Origin: a bacterium
GTDB taxonomy: Bacteria > Planctomycetota > J058 > JAJDCP01
Direction: 5' to 3'
DNA length: 17,866 nucleotides
NCBI GenBank assembly: GCA_030428695.1
Contig: JAUIEM010000197.1
Coordinates: 1-17,866, forward strand
Shown: one piece after another, positions 6,835 to 14,900 of the stretch
How positions within the stretch are numbered: the first letter of the stretch is position 1
Layout of the letters: the number at the start of each line of letters is the position of its first letter
The notes under the pieces: model-generated
What the model was told of the DNA's origin: nothing
The model's database searches: none
What the model saw: the letters and a program-made list of their open reading frames with translations, nothing else
Translations under genes and position numbers: made by a program

Positions 6835-7703
6835 GCTTCGAGGGCGACAAGCGCTACGTCGTCGCCTTGCGCGATGCGGCGGCGCTCGATCCCGCCGCGC
6901 TGGGGCCGCTGGTCCAGCCGCTGCTGGGGCTGACCCGGCAGGAGGCCGCGCTGCGCGTGCGCCAGGGGCTGGGGCTGCTCGCGCGGCTGCCCGGCGAGGC
7001 GGCGCAGGGGCTCGTCGCTGCGCTCGAAGGGCGGGGCCTCGACTGGTTCGCGGTCGAAGAGGAGTCCTGGCCGCTGCCGCCGCGGCCGCAGGTGGTGGGG
7101 CGGGCGGCCTGGAACGACGGCGGGCTGTTGTGCGAGGTCGAGGGCAGCGAGGCCGTCGTGCTGCCCTGGGAGAGCCTGCGCGGGCTGTGCCTGCGGGCGG
7201 TGGTCGAGCGCAAGTACGGCACCCAGCCCGGCACGGCCCGCGCCGAGGCGGAGGAGCTCAGCCCGGCGGAGCGCGACCTGCTCGCGGCGGTGGCGGATGT
7301 CGAGCGCAAGGCCGTGCGCCGGGTCGACTTCGTGTGCCACATCCAGGCCTGGGAGCCGCCGCTGGCGATCAGCCTGCGGCGCTCGAGCCTGTCGTACTCC
7401 GACGTCGGGCAGCGCACCTCCCATAGCCTGCTCAACCTGCTCGGGCTGCTCGCGGAGATCCGGGCGCGCGCCCCGCGTCTCGAGGTCGAGCCGCACAGCG
7501 CGCGCTTCTTCGCGGAGCTGGCGCTCGACGCGATCCTCGAGTTCGACTCCGGGGCCCTGGCGGCCTGGGGGGGCTACGCCTTCGCCCGGCTGCTGCACGC
7601 CGAGCTCGGGCTCGGGCAGGCGGGGCCGGAGGTGGAGGACGCAGGGGAAGCGGAGGACGCGGGGGAAGCGGAGGACGCGGAGGAAGCGGAGGACACCCCG
7701 TGA
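6831..7703 (+). CDS. Hypothetical protein with acidic repeat tail
   Basis: A 290-residue protein of no family I recognise. The start is the GTG at 6831, which shares GTGA with the stop of the lipoprotein gene; the frame is open further upstream, but there it shadows that gene. The first 75 residues have a pattern (LTRQEAALRVRQGLGLLARL then a helix and LEGRGLDWFAV) resembling the alpha/beta unit of ribosomal L7/L12 C-terminal-like domains, which is inference. Next come a PLPPRPQVVGRAAW segment and a domain with LPWESLRGLCL and, near 165-200, FVCHIQAWEPPLAISLRR, probably beta-rich. The C-terminus is an acidic tail of about 22 residues made of EDAGEA repeats encoded by an 18-bp tandem repeat. 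No signal peptide or membrane helix is seen. It overlaps the RlmI-like gene by 4 nt, so their translation is probably coupled. Confidence 0.85.
   Translation: MSFEGDKRYVVALRDAAALDPAALGPLVQPLLGLTRQEAALRVRQGLGLLARLPGEAAQGLVAALEGRGLDWFAVEEESWPLPPRPQVVGRAAWNDGGLLCEVEGSEAVVLPWESLRGLCLRAVVERKYGTQPGTARAEAEELSPAERDLLAAVADVERKAVRRVDFVCHIQAWEPPLAISLRRSSLSYSDVGQRTSHSLLNLLGLLAEIRARAPRLEVEPHSARFFAELALDAILEFDSGALAAWGGYAFARLLHAELGLGQAGPEVEDAGEAEDAGEAEDAEEAEDTP
7635..7694 (+). repeat. 18-bp in-frame tandem repeat (3.3 copies)
   Basis: Units at 7635-7652, 7653-7670 and 7671-7688 differ by single bases, and a partial copy lies at 7689-7694. Each unit encodes Glu-Asp-Ala-Gly(Glu)-Glu-Ala at the end of the hypothetical protein. 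Because 18 is a multiple of 3, gain or loss of units keeps the frame. Each copy includes a GGAGG, and the last one (7688-7692) is the Shine-Dalgarno sequence of the next gene. Confidence 0.9.
7688..7692 (+). promoter_or_regulatory. Shine-Dalgarno GGAGG of the RlmI-like gene, inside the tandem repeat
   Basis: GGAGG lies 7 nt before the GTG at 7700. Identical GGAGG copies occur 18, 36 and 54 nt further upstream, in the repeat. This supports GTG 7700 as the start of the methyltransferase. Confidence 0.7.
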
Positions 7704-8881
7704 AGGCCCTGCCGATCAGCGGCGCGACCCGCGCGATCCTCGACAAGGGCCATCCCTGGGTGGTGCGCGACCGCGCGACCGGGGACACGAAGCACCTCCA
7801 GCTCGGCCAGGTGCTGCCCCTGCGCTGCCCCGACGGCAAGCTCTACGGCCAGGCGCTGATCGAGCCGAAGGGGAAGATCGTCGCCCGCCTGCTCAGCCGC
7901 GACACCCGCCCCCTCGGCGCGGAGGACTTCCTCGCCCGGGCGCGGCGTGCCCTGGCGCTGCGCGCGGCGCTGTTCGCCGACCCGGAGGGCGACAGCTTCC
8001 GCTGCATCCACGGTGAGGCCGACGGCCTGCCCGGGCTGTGGCTCGACCTGTTCGGCGGCCGCGCCGTCGCCACGCTGCGCAGCCCCGCCGCCCGGGGCTT
8101 CCTCCCCCCCGCCCTGCAGGCCCTGCGCGAGCGCCGCTCGCCGGAGGCGGTGCTGGTCCGGGAGCACTTCGCCGACCTGCGCAAGAGCAAGCCGCCGCGC
8201 GACCGCTGGTCCGACGGTTCCCCCGCATCCTCCTGGGAAGCCCGCGAGCTCGGCTGCCGCTACGAGATCAGCAGCGACGCCGCGCTCGGCCTCGGCCTGT
8301 ACGCCGACCAGCGCCCGAACCGCAGGCGGATGCTCGAGCTGCTGGCCGGCGTCGAGGCGCCGCGGGTGCTGAACCTGTTCTGCTACACCGGCGCCTTCAG
8401 CGTCGCCGCCGCCCGGCAGGGGGCGCGGGTCGACAGCGTCGATCTCAGCGCCGCGGCCCTCGACGTGCTGCGCGAGAACCTCGCACGCAACGACCTCGAC
8501 CCCGAGCGCTGCCCGCTGTTCGCCGAGGATGTGCGGCGCTTTCTCAAGCGCGCGAAGCGCGTCTACGACCTGATCGTGCTCGACCCGCCGACCTTCAGCA
8601 AGGGTAAGAAGGGCGGCTTCTTCTCGGCCCAGAAGGAGCTCGCCGCCCTCGCCGGCCAGTGCCTGGCCAGGCTGCGGCCCGGCGGCGCGCTGTTGTGCTC
8701 GAGCAACGCGAGCAAGCTCCAGCGGCCGGCGCTGGTGAGCGCGCTCGCCCAGGAAGGCCGGCGGCGCGGACGCAGCCTGCAGATCCTCGAAGGTCCGGGG
8801 CCGGGTATCGACTTCCCGGTGCTGCCGGGCTTCCCCGAAGGCGTGATCTCGAAGTCGGTGTGGTGCCGGGTGCCCGGGTAG
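7700..8881 (+). CDS. Class I SAM-dependent rRNA methyltransferase, RlmI/RlmK-like (PUA domain)
   Basis: A 393-residue protein with the full layout of the RlmI family. An N-terminal PUA-like RNA-binding domain (about 1-75, with RAILDKGHPWVVRD) is followed by a linker domain with CIHGEADGLPGLWLDLFG. Then come the YADQRPNRR signature (ADQR at 202-205), SAM motif I NLFCYTGAFSVAAA (225-238), the acidic ribose-binding DSVDLS stretch and motif IV DPPTFSKG (295-302). Family members methylate 23S rRNA, either cytosine C5 (RlmI) or guanine N7 (RlmK part of RlmL). The SCS cysteine motif near the end of RlmI reads CSSNA here, with N336 where I would place the cysteine, so the exact reaction is open. It should be cytoplasmic. 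The GTG start overlaps the previous stop and has a good GGAGG. It is the last gene of the operon. Confidence 0.9.
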   Translation: MKALPISGATRAILDKGHPWVVRDRATGDTKHLQLGQVLPLRCPDGKLYGQALIEPKGKIVARLLSRDTRPLGAEDFLARARRALALRAALFADPEGDSFRCIHGEADGLPGLWLDLFGGRAVATLRSPAARGFLPPALQALRERRSPEAVLVREHFADLRKSKPPRDRWSDGSPASSWEARELGCRYEISSDAALGLGLYADQRPNRRRMLELLAGVEAPRVLNLFCYTGAFSVAAARQGARVDSVDLSAAALDVLRENLARNDLDPERCPLFAEDVRRFLKRAKRVYDLIVLDPPTFSKGKKGGFFSAQKELAALAGQCLARLRPGGALLCSSNASKLQRPALVSALAQEGRRRGRSLQILEGPGPGIDFPVLPGFPEGVISKSVWCRVPG

Positions 8882-8884
8882 TTG

Positions 8885-8909
8885 TATGCTTTCGTAGGAC
8901 AACGGAGGA
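8885..8909 (+). promoter_or_regulatory. Shine-Dalgarno and possible -10 before the 410-residue hypothetical gene
   Basis: GGAGGA at 8904-8909 lies just before the ATG at 8913. TATGCT at 8885-8890 resembles a -10 box, but no convincing -35 is visible in the end of the upstream gene. The ribosome site is well supported and the promoter is not. The gene could equally be read through from the operon 31 bp upstream. Confidence 0.4.
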
Positions 8910-8912
8910 CGC

Positions 8913-10145
8913 ATGCAACCCGACACGTTACTCGCGGCTCTCGGCGACGGCTCCCTCGGCTTTGTCTGGAAGCCCTACGACGGTCTCCAGCGGGTCGACG
9001 CCATCCCCGGCACCCTCGCTTTCCAGGACACCACGGCCCCTCTTCGGACGTTGGTGACCGTGAGCTTCTGCTCCTTCCGCGTCAGCCTCGACGCGGAGTC
9101 CTTTCCCCAGCTTCACGCGGAGGCGAAGCGCCACGCCCGCGACCTGCACGACGCCCTCTCCGCGCGCCTGGCGGCGCACAAGGGGGAGAAGCCGCCCGAA
9201 ACCTCTCCCGCCGAGGGCTGGTCACCGCTGGTCTCCTGCGAGCTGGTCGAGGCCTCGCCGCGGCGGCTGCGGGTGATCCATCGGCGGCGGCAGGCCCCGG
9301 GCGAGGAGATGGTCGCCGGCCACCTCGTGCTCCCCGCCCGGAACGGGACCGTCGAGCTCCAGGTCGCGGTCGGCTCGAAGATGACCGGGATGCGCACGGC
9401 CCTCGCCACGCTCCAGGCGCTCAAGGGCGTCGAGGGTCCGCCGACCCGGGAGAAGCTCGAAGCCCTGTTGCCGAAGATCAACGAGAAGGCGGACGGCCGC
9501 GCCCTCGACAAGGTCGGCGACGCCCTCGCCGTCACCCGCGCCCGCCTCGACCGTGTCGCCGCCGCCCTCGAGGGCGCGGGGGTCGCGGCACCCGAGCCGG
9601 GCCCGGTGTCGGTGCCCGGGCTCGGCTGCCGCTTCGAGCCGCCGCCGCGCTTCGTCTTCCACAAGAGCGATCAGGTCCACGCCCAGTGCGCCCGGATCGG
9701 CTTCACCATCAGCACCGAAGGCCTGGCGCTGCTGACGGTCATTCCCCTGAGGGCCCAAGCCAGCAGCGACGCCGACAAGCAGCACGAGAACCTCGGGACG
9801 CAGCTGATCGAGAAGTTCGTCCCGCCCTTCGTCACCTCCCCCCGCATCGACTCGCGCCGGGCGCGCAGCGCGGAGGTCGAGACCGAGCTGTTCACGAGCT
9901 TCACCCTGCCGAGCGGCTTCTCGAGCACGCTCGCCCTGCGCATCTTCCCGGATGCGAAACGGAGGCTCTGGTCGATGCTGCTGTCCGCGAGCGGCTCCGC
10001 CCCCGTCGACGAGCTCTTCGCGATCCTCCAGGAGGCGCGCGCGGGCTTCGCGCTGCTCGAACCCGGAACGGGAGGGTCCGGGCCGCAGGACCCAGCGCCC
10101 AAGCCCGGCCTGTGGGGAAGGCTCAAGGGAATGTTCGGCGGCTGA
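8913..10145 (+). CDS. Hypothetical protein, two-domain
   Basis: A 410-residue protein without a recognised family, signal peptide or membrane helix. Two domain-like halves are visible. Residues about 1-165 hold alternating strands and one long charged helix (SFPQLHAEAKRHARDLHDAL). Residues about 225-380 begin GCRFEPPPRFVFHKSD and hold a strand-rich core ending in a helix. Between them is a charged helical segment (about 170-215). The second half recalls the Mog1/PsbP or DcrB-like alpha/beta fold in its strand-helix order, but this is a weak inference. The tail is PAPKPGLWGRLKGMFGG, a flexible Pro stretch and a short amphipathic helix that could touch a membrane or partner. The start is an ATG with GGAGGA close upstream. 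It lies 31 bp after the RlmI-like gene and 82 bp before the next one. Confidence 0.85.
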   Translation: MQPDTLLAALGDGSLGFVWKPYDGLQRVDAIPGTLAFQDTTAPLRTLVTVSFCSFRVSLDAESFPQLHAEAKRHARDLHDALSARLAAHKGEKPPETSPAEGWSPLVSCELVEASPRRLRVIHRRRQAPGEEMVAGHLVLPARNGTVELQVAVGSKMTGMRTALATLQALKGVEGPPTREKLEALLPKINEKADGRALDKVGDALAVTRARLDRVAAALEGAGVAAPEPGPVSVPGLGCRFEPPPRFVFHKSDQVHAQCARIGFTISTEGLALLTVIPLRAQASSDADKQHENLGTQLIEKFVPPFVTSPRIDSRRARSAEVETELFTSFTLPSGFSSTLALRIFPDAKRRLWSMLLSASGSAPVDELFAILQEARAGFALLEPGTGGSGPQDPAPKPGLWGRLKGMFGG

Positions 10146-10154
10146 GCTGCGCGG

Positions 10155-10184
10155 TTGACGGCGCTCGCCGCCTCGGCCTACCCT
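10155..10184 (+). promoter_or_regulatory. Putative sigma70-type promoter
   Basis: TTGACG (10155-10160) and TACCCT (10179-10184) are spaced 18 bp apart in the 82-bp gap before the 191-residue gene. The -35 matches 5 of 6 consensus bases and the -10 has the TAnnnT form. A start of transcription near 10191 would leave a leader of about 37 nt containing the AGGAG. This is the best-looking promoter in the window. Confidence 0.5.
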
Positions 10185-10216
10185 GGGGGGAGGAGCTCCG
10201 GACCGGGGCAGATCCC

Positions 10217-10221
10217 AGGAG
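10217..10221 (+). promoter_or_regulatory. Shine-Dalgarno AGGAG of the 191-residue gene
   Basis: AGGAG lies 6 nt before the ATG at 10228 and supports that start. Confidence 0.75.
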
Positions 10222-10227
10222 CAGACG

Positions 10228-10803
10228 ATGGAACTTCCGAAGTGGGCCCAGAAGGCGCGTGACCTCCTGCGGCCCGAAGAACCGCCCGCCGAAGGGGCCC
10301 CGCCGCCGGAAGAGAAGCCGCTGCTCGGGCGCGCGCTCGGGCTCTTCTCCAAGGCCCGCGAGGTCGCGGCCAGCGCCGGCTGGCAGGCGAGCGTCGCGAC
10401 CTGGCTCGGCGTCGCCCGCAAGACCCTGCAGGAGACCGCCAGCCCCGAAGGACGGCGCGACCTGCTCGCCCTGCTCAAGCTCGCCGGCAGCAAGGCCCAG
10501 CAGGGCACCGACCAGGCCGCGCGGACCATCGCCGGGGTCTACACCCGCTGGACCGGCCGCGAGGTCTCGCCCGAGCGGGTCAAGAAGGTCGCCGTCCAGG
10601 TCGGGGTCGCCGCCCTCGCCGCGGCCGTCGTCGGCGCCCTGCTCGACGAGCGCCGCCGCGGCGCGGCGCAGCCCGCCCCGAAGGCGAGTGGCGGAGGCTG
10701 GGGGACGAGCTTCGAGGACCGCGTCAGCCGCTTCTTCGCCGACAAGGGCGGGCTGAACATAGAGACCCACACCGTCGACCAGGACGGCTGCCGGCTGGAC
10801 TGA
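10228..10803 (+). CDS. Hypothetical protein with one hydrophobic helix
   Basis: A 191-residue protein of no recognised family. The N-terminal 20 residues are charged (WAQKARDLLRPEE), followed by a Pro/Glu/Ala-rich linker to about residue 32 and several helices to about 118 (LGRALGLFSKAREV, then RRDLLALLKLAGSKAQQ). A small-residue hydrophobic helix, rich in Ala and Val, spans about 121-141 and is bounded by KK and DERRR. The last 40 residues, after a Gly-rich turn, form a small domain (FEDRVSRFFADKGGLNIET). The Ala/Val helix could be a weak membrane segment or a buried helix. It probably has its own promoter (10155-10184) and a clear ribosome site. The stop lies 6 bp from the stop of the convergent zinc-ribbon gene. 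A functional link to the 410-residue neighbour is possible but unproven. Confidence 0.82.
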   Translation: MELPKWAQKARDLLRPEEPPAEGAPPPEEKPLLGRALGLFSKAREVAASAGWQASVATWLGVARKTLQETASPEGRRDLLALLKLAGSKAQQGTDQAARTIAGVYTRWTGREVSPERVKKVAVQVGVAALAAAVVGALLDERRRGAAQPAPKASGGGWGTSFEDRVSRFFADKGGLNIETHTVDQDGCRLD

Positions 10804-10811
10804 GCGCCGTC
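10783..10811. terminator. Possible hairpin across convergent stop codons
   Basis: GACGGC (10783-10788) and GCCGTC (10806-10811) can pair into a 6-bp G+C-rich stem with a 17-nt loop, between two convergent genes only 6 bp apart. No T-tract follows on either strand, so it is at best a weak bidirectional stop. Confidence 0.2.
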
Positions 10812-11766
10812 AGGCCTGCAGGGCGGAGCGGTGGCAGCGGAAGAAGATGCCGACCACCGCCCCGGAGATGCACAGCCCCCCGAGGCCGACCAGCAGCTGC
10901 AGGGGCTGTCCTACCCAGGGGATGCGCGCGAGCAGCGCGCCGAGCAGCAGGGCCAGGCCCGGCGCCGCCCAGAACACCAGGGTCAGGACCAGCCACGGGC
11001 CCGGAAGGCGCCACACGAGGCGGCCGAACAGCGCGAGATTCAGCGCCTGGACGGGGTTGTCGAAGAGCACGAGCAGGGCGAGCGCCAGCGGGATGTAGAG
11101 GGCGTAGAAGACCAGCGGCAGGTAGATGTTGAGGCTCCGCACGGCGCTGCCCCAGGTCCCGCTCAGGGACAGGCTCTTGAACAGCTCGACGTAGGCGATG
11201 TAGGGCGTGATCGCGACCCCGGCGATCAGGCCGATCTTGACCAGCGTGAGCAGCCACTCGAGGCGATCCTCGCGGGCGGGCAGGAGGATCCCGTCGCCGA
11301 GCTGGCCGTGGGCGCCCGCGCGCACCTGCTCGAGGAAGAGCGTGAAGGTCAACACGCCGAACAGGAGCTCGCCGCCGAAGCCGCGCAACTGCAAGAGGTA
11401 GAACAGCCCCACCCAGCAGGCGAGCCAGAGCAGGGACAGCGGCCGGAGCACGAAGCTGACCGCGCCCGGCAGCTCCTTCCAGAAGGCGCGGGTCTCGCGC
11501 CGGGCCTCCTCGGCGGCCTCGGCCGCCTCGCCGAGCGGGATCTCGCGGCCCTCCAGCAGGTCGACGCCACAGTCGACGCAGACCACGATCTCCTCCGGAA
11601 AGCCCTGCCCGCACACGAAGCAGGTGCGAACCGGGGGACCGTGCGCCCCCGGCACCCGGAGCAAGCCCTTGCAGCCCGGGCAGCGCACCTGGCGCCCGAC
11701 CAGCCGCGCCGGAGCCTGCAGCCGCTTGCCGCAAGGGCAGGAGAGCTCGAAGCCCGGCGTGTCCAT
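10810..11766 (-). CDS. Zinc-ribbon multi-pass membrane protein
   Basis: A 318-residue protein with two N-terminal zinc ribbons and a membrane domain. The first ribbon pairs C10/C12 with C29/C32 (CPCG then CPGC), a form common in planctomycete proteins. The second pairs C49/C52 with C63/C66. A charged Glu/Ala/Arg helix (about 75-98) leads to roughly six hydrophobic segments from about 103 to 315. The loop between the second and third is polar, and FDNPVQALNLALFGRLV stands out between later segments. Zinc ribbons at the N-terminus would be cytoplasmic and could bind protein or nucleic acid; no enzyme motif is seen and the function is unknown. The ATG at 11766 is preferred because GAGG (11776-11773) sits 6 nt upstream. 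An in-frame ATG at 11772 directly abuts that GAGG. It lies 187 bp downstream of the second kinase gene on the same strand. Confidence 0.9.
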   Translation of the reverse strand: MDTPGFELSCPCGKRLQAPARLVGRQVRCPGCKGLLRVPGAHGPPVRTCFVCGQGFPEEIVVCVDCGVDLLEGREIPLGEAAEAAEEARRETRAFWKELPGAVSFVLRPLSLLWLACWVGLFYLLQLRGFGGELLFGVLTFTLFLEQVRAGAHGQLGDGILLPAREDRLEWLLTLVKIGLIAGVAITPYIAYVELFKSLSLSGTWGSAVRSLNIYLPLVFYALYIPLALALLVLFDNPVQALNLALFGRLVWRLPGPWLVLTLVFWAAPGLALLLGALLARIPWVGQPLQLLVGLGGLCISGAVVGIFFRCHRSALQA

Positions 11767-11953
11767 CGCCATCCTCGGAGGGGCCGGTCTGCATCATGGC
11801 CGACCGGGGCTCTTCCGCCAAGACGGCACGTCGCGGGTCGCGATCGTCCGCCCAGCGCAGCGTCGGAAGTTTTTGTGCAGTAGCTGTTTGTGTCCATCGT
11901 GGCCGCGAGTTGGTCCGGCCCTGGCAGGCGCGGCGGGCCACGCTTCGAGCTGA
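11767..11953 (-). promoter_or_regulatory. Intergenic leader with putative promoter and hairpin
   Basis: This is the longest gap in the window. On the minus strand, TGGACA (11896-11891) and AAAACT (11873-11868) are spaced 17 bp apart. The -35 is 5 of 6 to consensus and the -10 is poor (3 of 6). The AT-rich run at 11867-11895 is unusual here. Downstream, the near-certain transcript would contain the perfect hairpin TCGCG-GGT-CGCGA (11831-11843). A small open frame starting at 11898 runs into the zinc-ribbon gene out of frame and is not taken as real. Promoter and hairpin are inference from sequence. Confidence 0.35.
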
Positions 11954-14900
11954 CTAGCCCGCCCGTCGCCGGCGCACGAAGCCGACCACCCCGTGCAGCC
12001 AGGCCCCCGCGTACAACAGCGCGAGAGCGGCGCCGATCCAGGGTCGCAGGCTCGCCATCGACTCCGACACCAGGCCCGGCACCACCCCGTCTCCGGCGAA
12101 GGGGAAGGGCAGGCTGGGCAGCGCGAGCGCAACGAACAGGCCGCCCTCGCTGCCGATCCGCCACAGCATGGCAAGGGCCGGGGTGAGGAGCATCAGCGCG
12201 ACGCCGCGCACCGGCCGGCCCTGGCCGAGCCACAGCGCCCCCGGCCAGAGCAGGTTGGCGAGCCGGCTCTCGCGCAGCACGCGGCGGCGGGCGCGGGGGC
12301 TCGGCAGCCGTTCGCGGGGGCGCGGCGGGAAGGGCAGGTAGAGCAGGGTGATGAGGGCGAGGAGCAGCAGTGCCCCGACCAGGCCGGAGGTCGACAGCCG
12401 GGAGGCGAGGCCGAGCAGCGGGTCGATGGAGGACAGGTCCGACCCGCCCTCCAGCCCGAAGGCGATCAGCAGCGGCCGCAGGCCCGCCCCGGAGCGCAGG
12501 TGCTGGAGGAACAGGCGGCCGGGGGAGTCGCTCAGGCCGAGGGCGGCGAGCAGGTCGTCGGGCCGGGCGAGCTGCCGGACGGGGCCGGTGCGCCCTGCGG
12601 AGTAGACGACGGGCAGCGGGGGAAGCGGCTCGCCGGCCAGGCGCGCGAGGTTGTGGCGGGCGACGGCGCCGGGCTCCCCCGGAGTCGCCGCCGCGCGCCG
12701 GTAGAGCGGCAGGGCGGCCGCTCTGTCGCCCGCGCGCTCGTGCAGCCAGGCCCGGTTGTTCAGCGCGAAGGGATCCTCCGGAGCCGCGCGGAGCAACGCC
12801 TCGAGCCGGTCGCGCGCGGCCTCGAGGGCGCCCGCGCTCAGCTCGCCCTCGATCAGCAGCCGCTGGTGGGCCGCGGTCTCTGCCACGGGGCGGTCGGCGG
12901 CCGCCGCGAGGAGGTACTCGCGCAGGGTCGGGTGGTGTGCCGCGCCGACCCCGACCGAGATGGGAACTTCCGCGACCCGCTGCAGGTTCCCGATCAGCAT
13001 CGTCATCAGGGAGGCGAGCAGGAACAGGAAGACGCAGCCGACGATCAGCCCGAGCCGGCCCGCGCGGCCGCAGTAGGCGAGGGTACAGTGGGACAGGCGC
13101 AGCATCGGGTGGGTCACGAAGGCCATCAGCCGATCGCGCAGGCCACGGAAGCCTAGCCGATGCAGGTCGGCGAGCCGGGCGGGACGCGCCCGCCACCAGG
13201 CCAGGCCCAGGGCGATCAGCAGCAGGAAGGGGAGCACCGCCATCAGCACCAGCACCAGGTCGAACAGCTCGACGAGGGCCATCGGCGTCAGCAACAGCCC
13301 GCCGAGCTTGTCGGCCGCGGCGGCGTAGGGCTCGAGGGCGTGGAGCCGGGCGGTGTCGCCGCGGGCGCGGTACCAGCGCCGCTCGAGGGGCAGCATCATG
13401 CGGTCGCCCTCGAGCGCGATCGCGAGCGTCCGGCTGCGGTCGAGGCGGCGCAAGGCGCGCCCTTCCTCCCCGCGCTCCATCGCCGCCGTCGACAGCTTGC
13501 GGGCGAGGAACGCCGGTTGCAGCGTCAGCAGCGGGTTGAGGCCACGGTTGATGGCGAGCTGCTCCTGGCGCTCACCCGCCCGCACCAGCAGGGTGTCGGC
13601 GGCGTCGGCCAGGCCGGCGGCGTCGCAACGCTCCGCGAGGACCGCGAGGTGGCCCGGCGAGAGCAGCTGCGCCGGGACCTGCGCGAGACACGACTCCGCG
13701 ACCGCCGGCTGGCCCCGGCTCGCGGCGCGCAGGCCCCGGGCGAAGGGTAGCAGCGGATGGCCCGGATCGAAGGCGGCGAGCGCTTCCAGGCGCGCGCCTT
13801 CGGCCGCCACCCGGGCGCTGTCGGCGAGCTCGGCGGTCACTCCCTCCGCCAGCCAGCGCTCGAGGTTCTGGCGATGGAAGCTCGCCTCGCGCATCCAGGC
13901 GCCGAGCGCCGGCGGGTCGAGCCAGCCCTCGAGCGTGGCGCGCAGCAGGCGGCTGCGCGCTCGCCCGGCGTGGGCCCGCTGGACGACGAGGACCCCCTCC
14001 GCGCCGCGCGGAAGCACCGCGGCGGGGCGGTCGTGGGGCAGCGGAAGTCGGGAGAGCACGGTGCCCCGCCGGGGATCGAAGGTGAGCAGCTCCGGTCCGG
14101 AGGCGACCAGCAGGCGGTCGCCTTCCGCCCCGGCCAGCAGCAGGGGGGAGTGCACCGCGCCTGCCTCGCTCGTCCAGGCCGGGGGCGGGAAGCGCCAGAG
14201 CTCGGGGCCGCCGACCCCGTCGTACACCACCAGCTGCCGCGCCTCCCCCTCACCGCGCACGGTGAAGCGCGGCCGCGCCGCGGCGTCCGGCGCGAACAGG
14301 AGCGCGTCGGGACAGCCCGAGCGCAGGTCCGCGAGCACCGCCCGCGCGCCGCTGCTGGCGAGCGCCGTCCGCAGCGAGTCCGGCGCCGCGGTCCCCAGGG
14401 GAGCCGCCGCCGTCGCCAGGAGCAGCGCCCGGCCGAGGGCCCCGGTCGTCCCCTCCGCCTGCCAGGCCGGGAGCGGGGCGCCGACACGGGCGGCCTCCCA
14501 GGCCGCGACGAAGGCGCTGTCCCCGGGGCGCAGGGCGCGCAGCTGGCGGGCCGCTTGCGCCCACTCGCCGAAGCGCAGCGCGCGCCAGCCGTGGGCGAGG
14601 CGCAAGCTCGACAGGTCGTCCGGGGCGCCCTCGGACGGCGGGCCGAGCACCTCCGTCAGCGCGCGCAGCGCTTCGGCGTCGAGGGCCCCGCCGGCGCGCC
14701 AGCTCTCCCAGGCGGCGTCGGTGCGCCCCGGCAGCGTGGCGCGCGCCTCGCGCAGCCGGTCCTCGGCCGCGAGCCGCGCGCGCACCTCGCGCTGCCAGAG
14801 ACCGGGCAGGGCGAGGGCGAGCAGCCCGAGCAGCGCGGCGGCGATGGTCTGGTTGCGGCGCCGGGCGCGCACCCGCCGGGTCGCCTGTTGCAACGCCTCG

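Noticed and set aside
11812..11869. CTTCCG...CGGAAG long-range stem in the zinc-ribbon leader
   Set aside because: The 6-bp arms are 46 nt apart and the far arm overlaps the proposed -10 box, so it would not be transcribed from that promoter.
10831..11883. 350-codon plus-strand frame opposite the zinc-ribbon gene
   Set aside because: Gln/Glu/Ala-rich low-complexity product, antisense to a protein with ordered zinc ligands and membrane helices.
11917..11939. GGCCC...GGGCC inverted repeat after the second kinase stop as a terminator
   Set aside because: The stem is only 5 bp with a 13-nt loop and no T-tract follows; such pairs are frequent by chance at this base composition.
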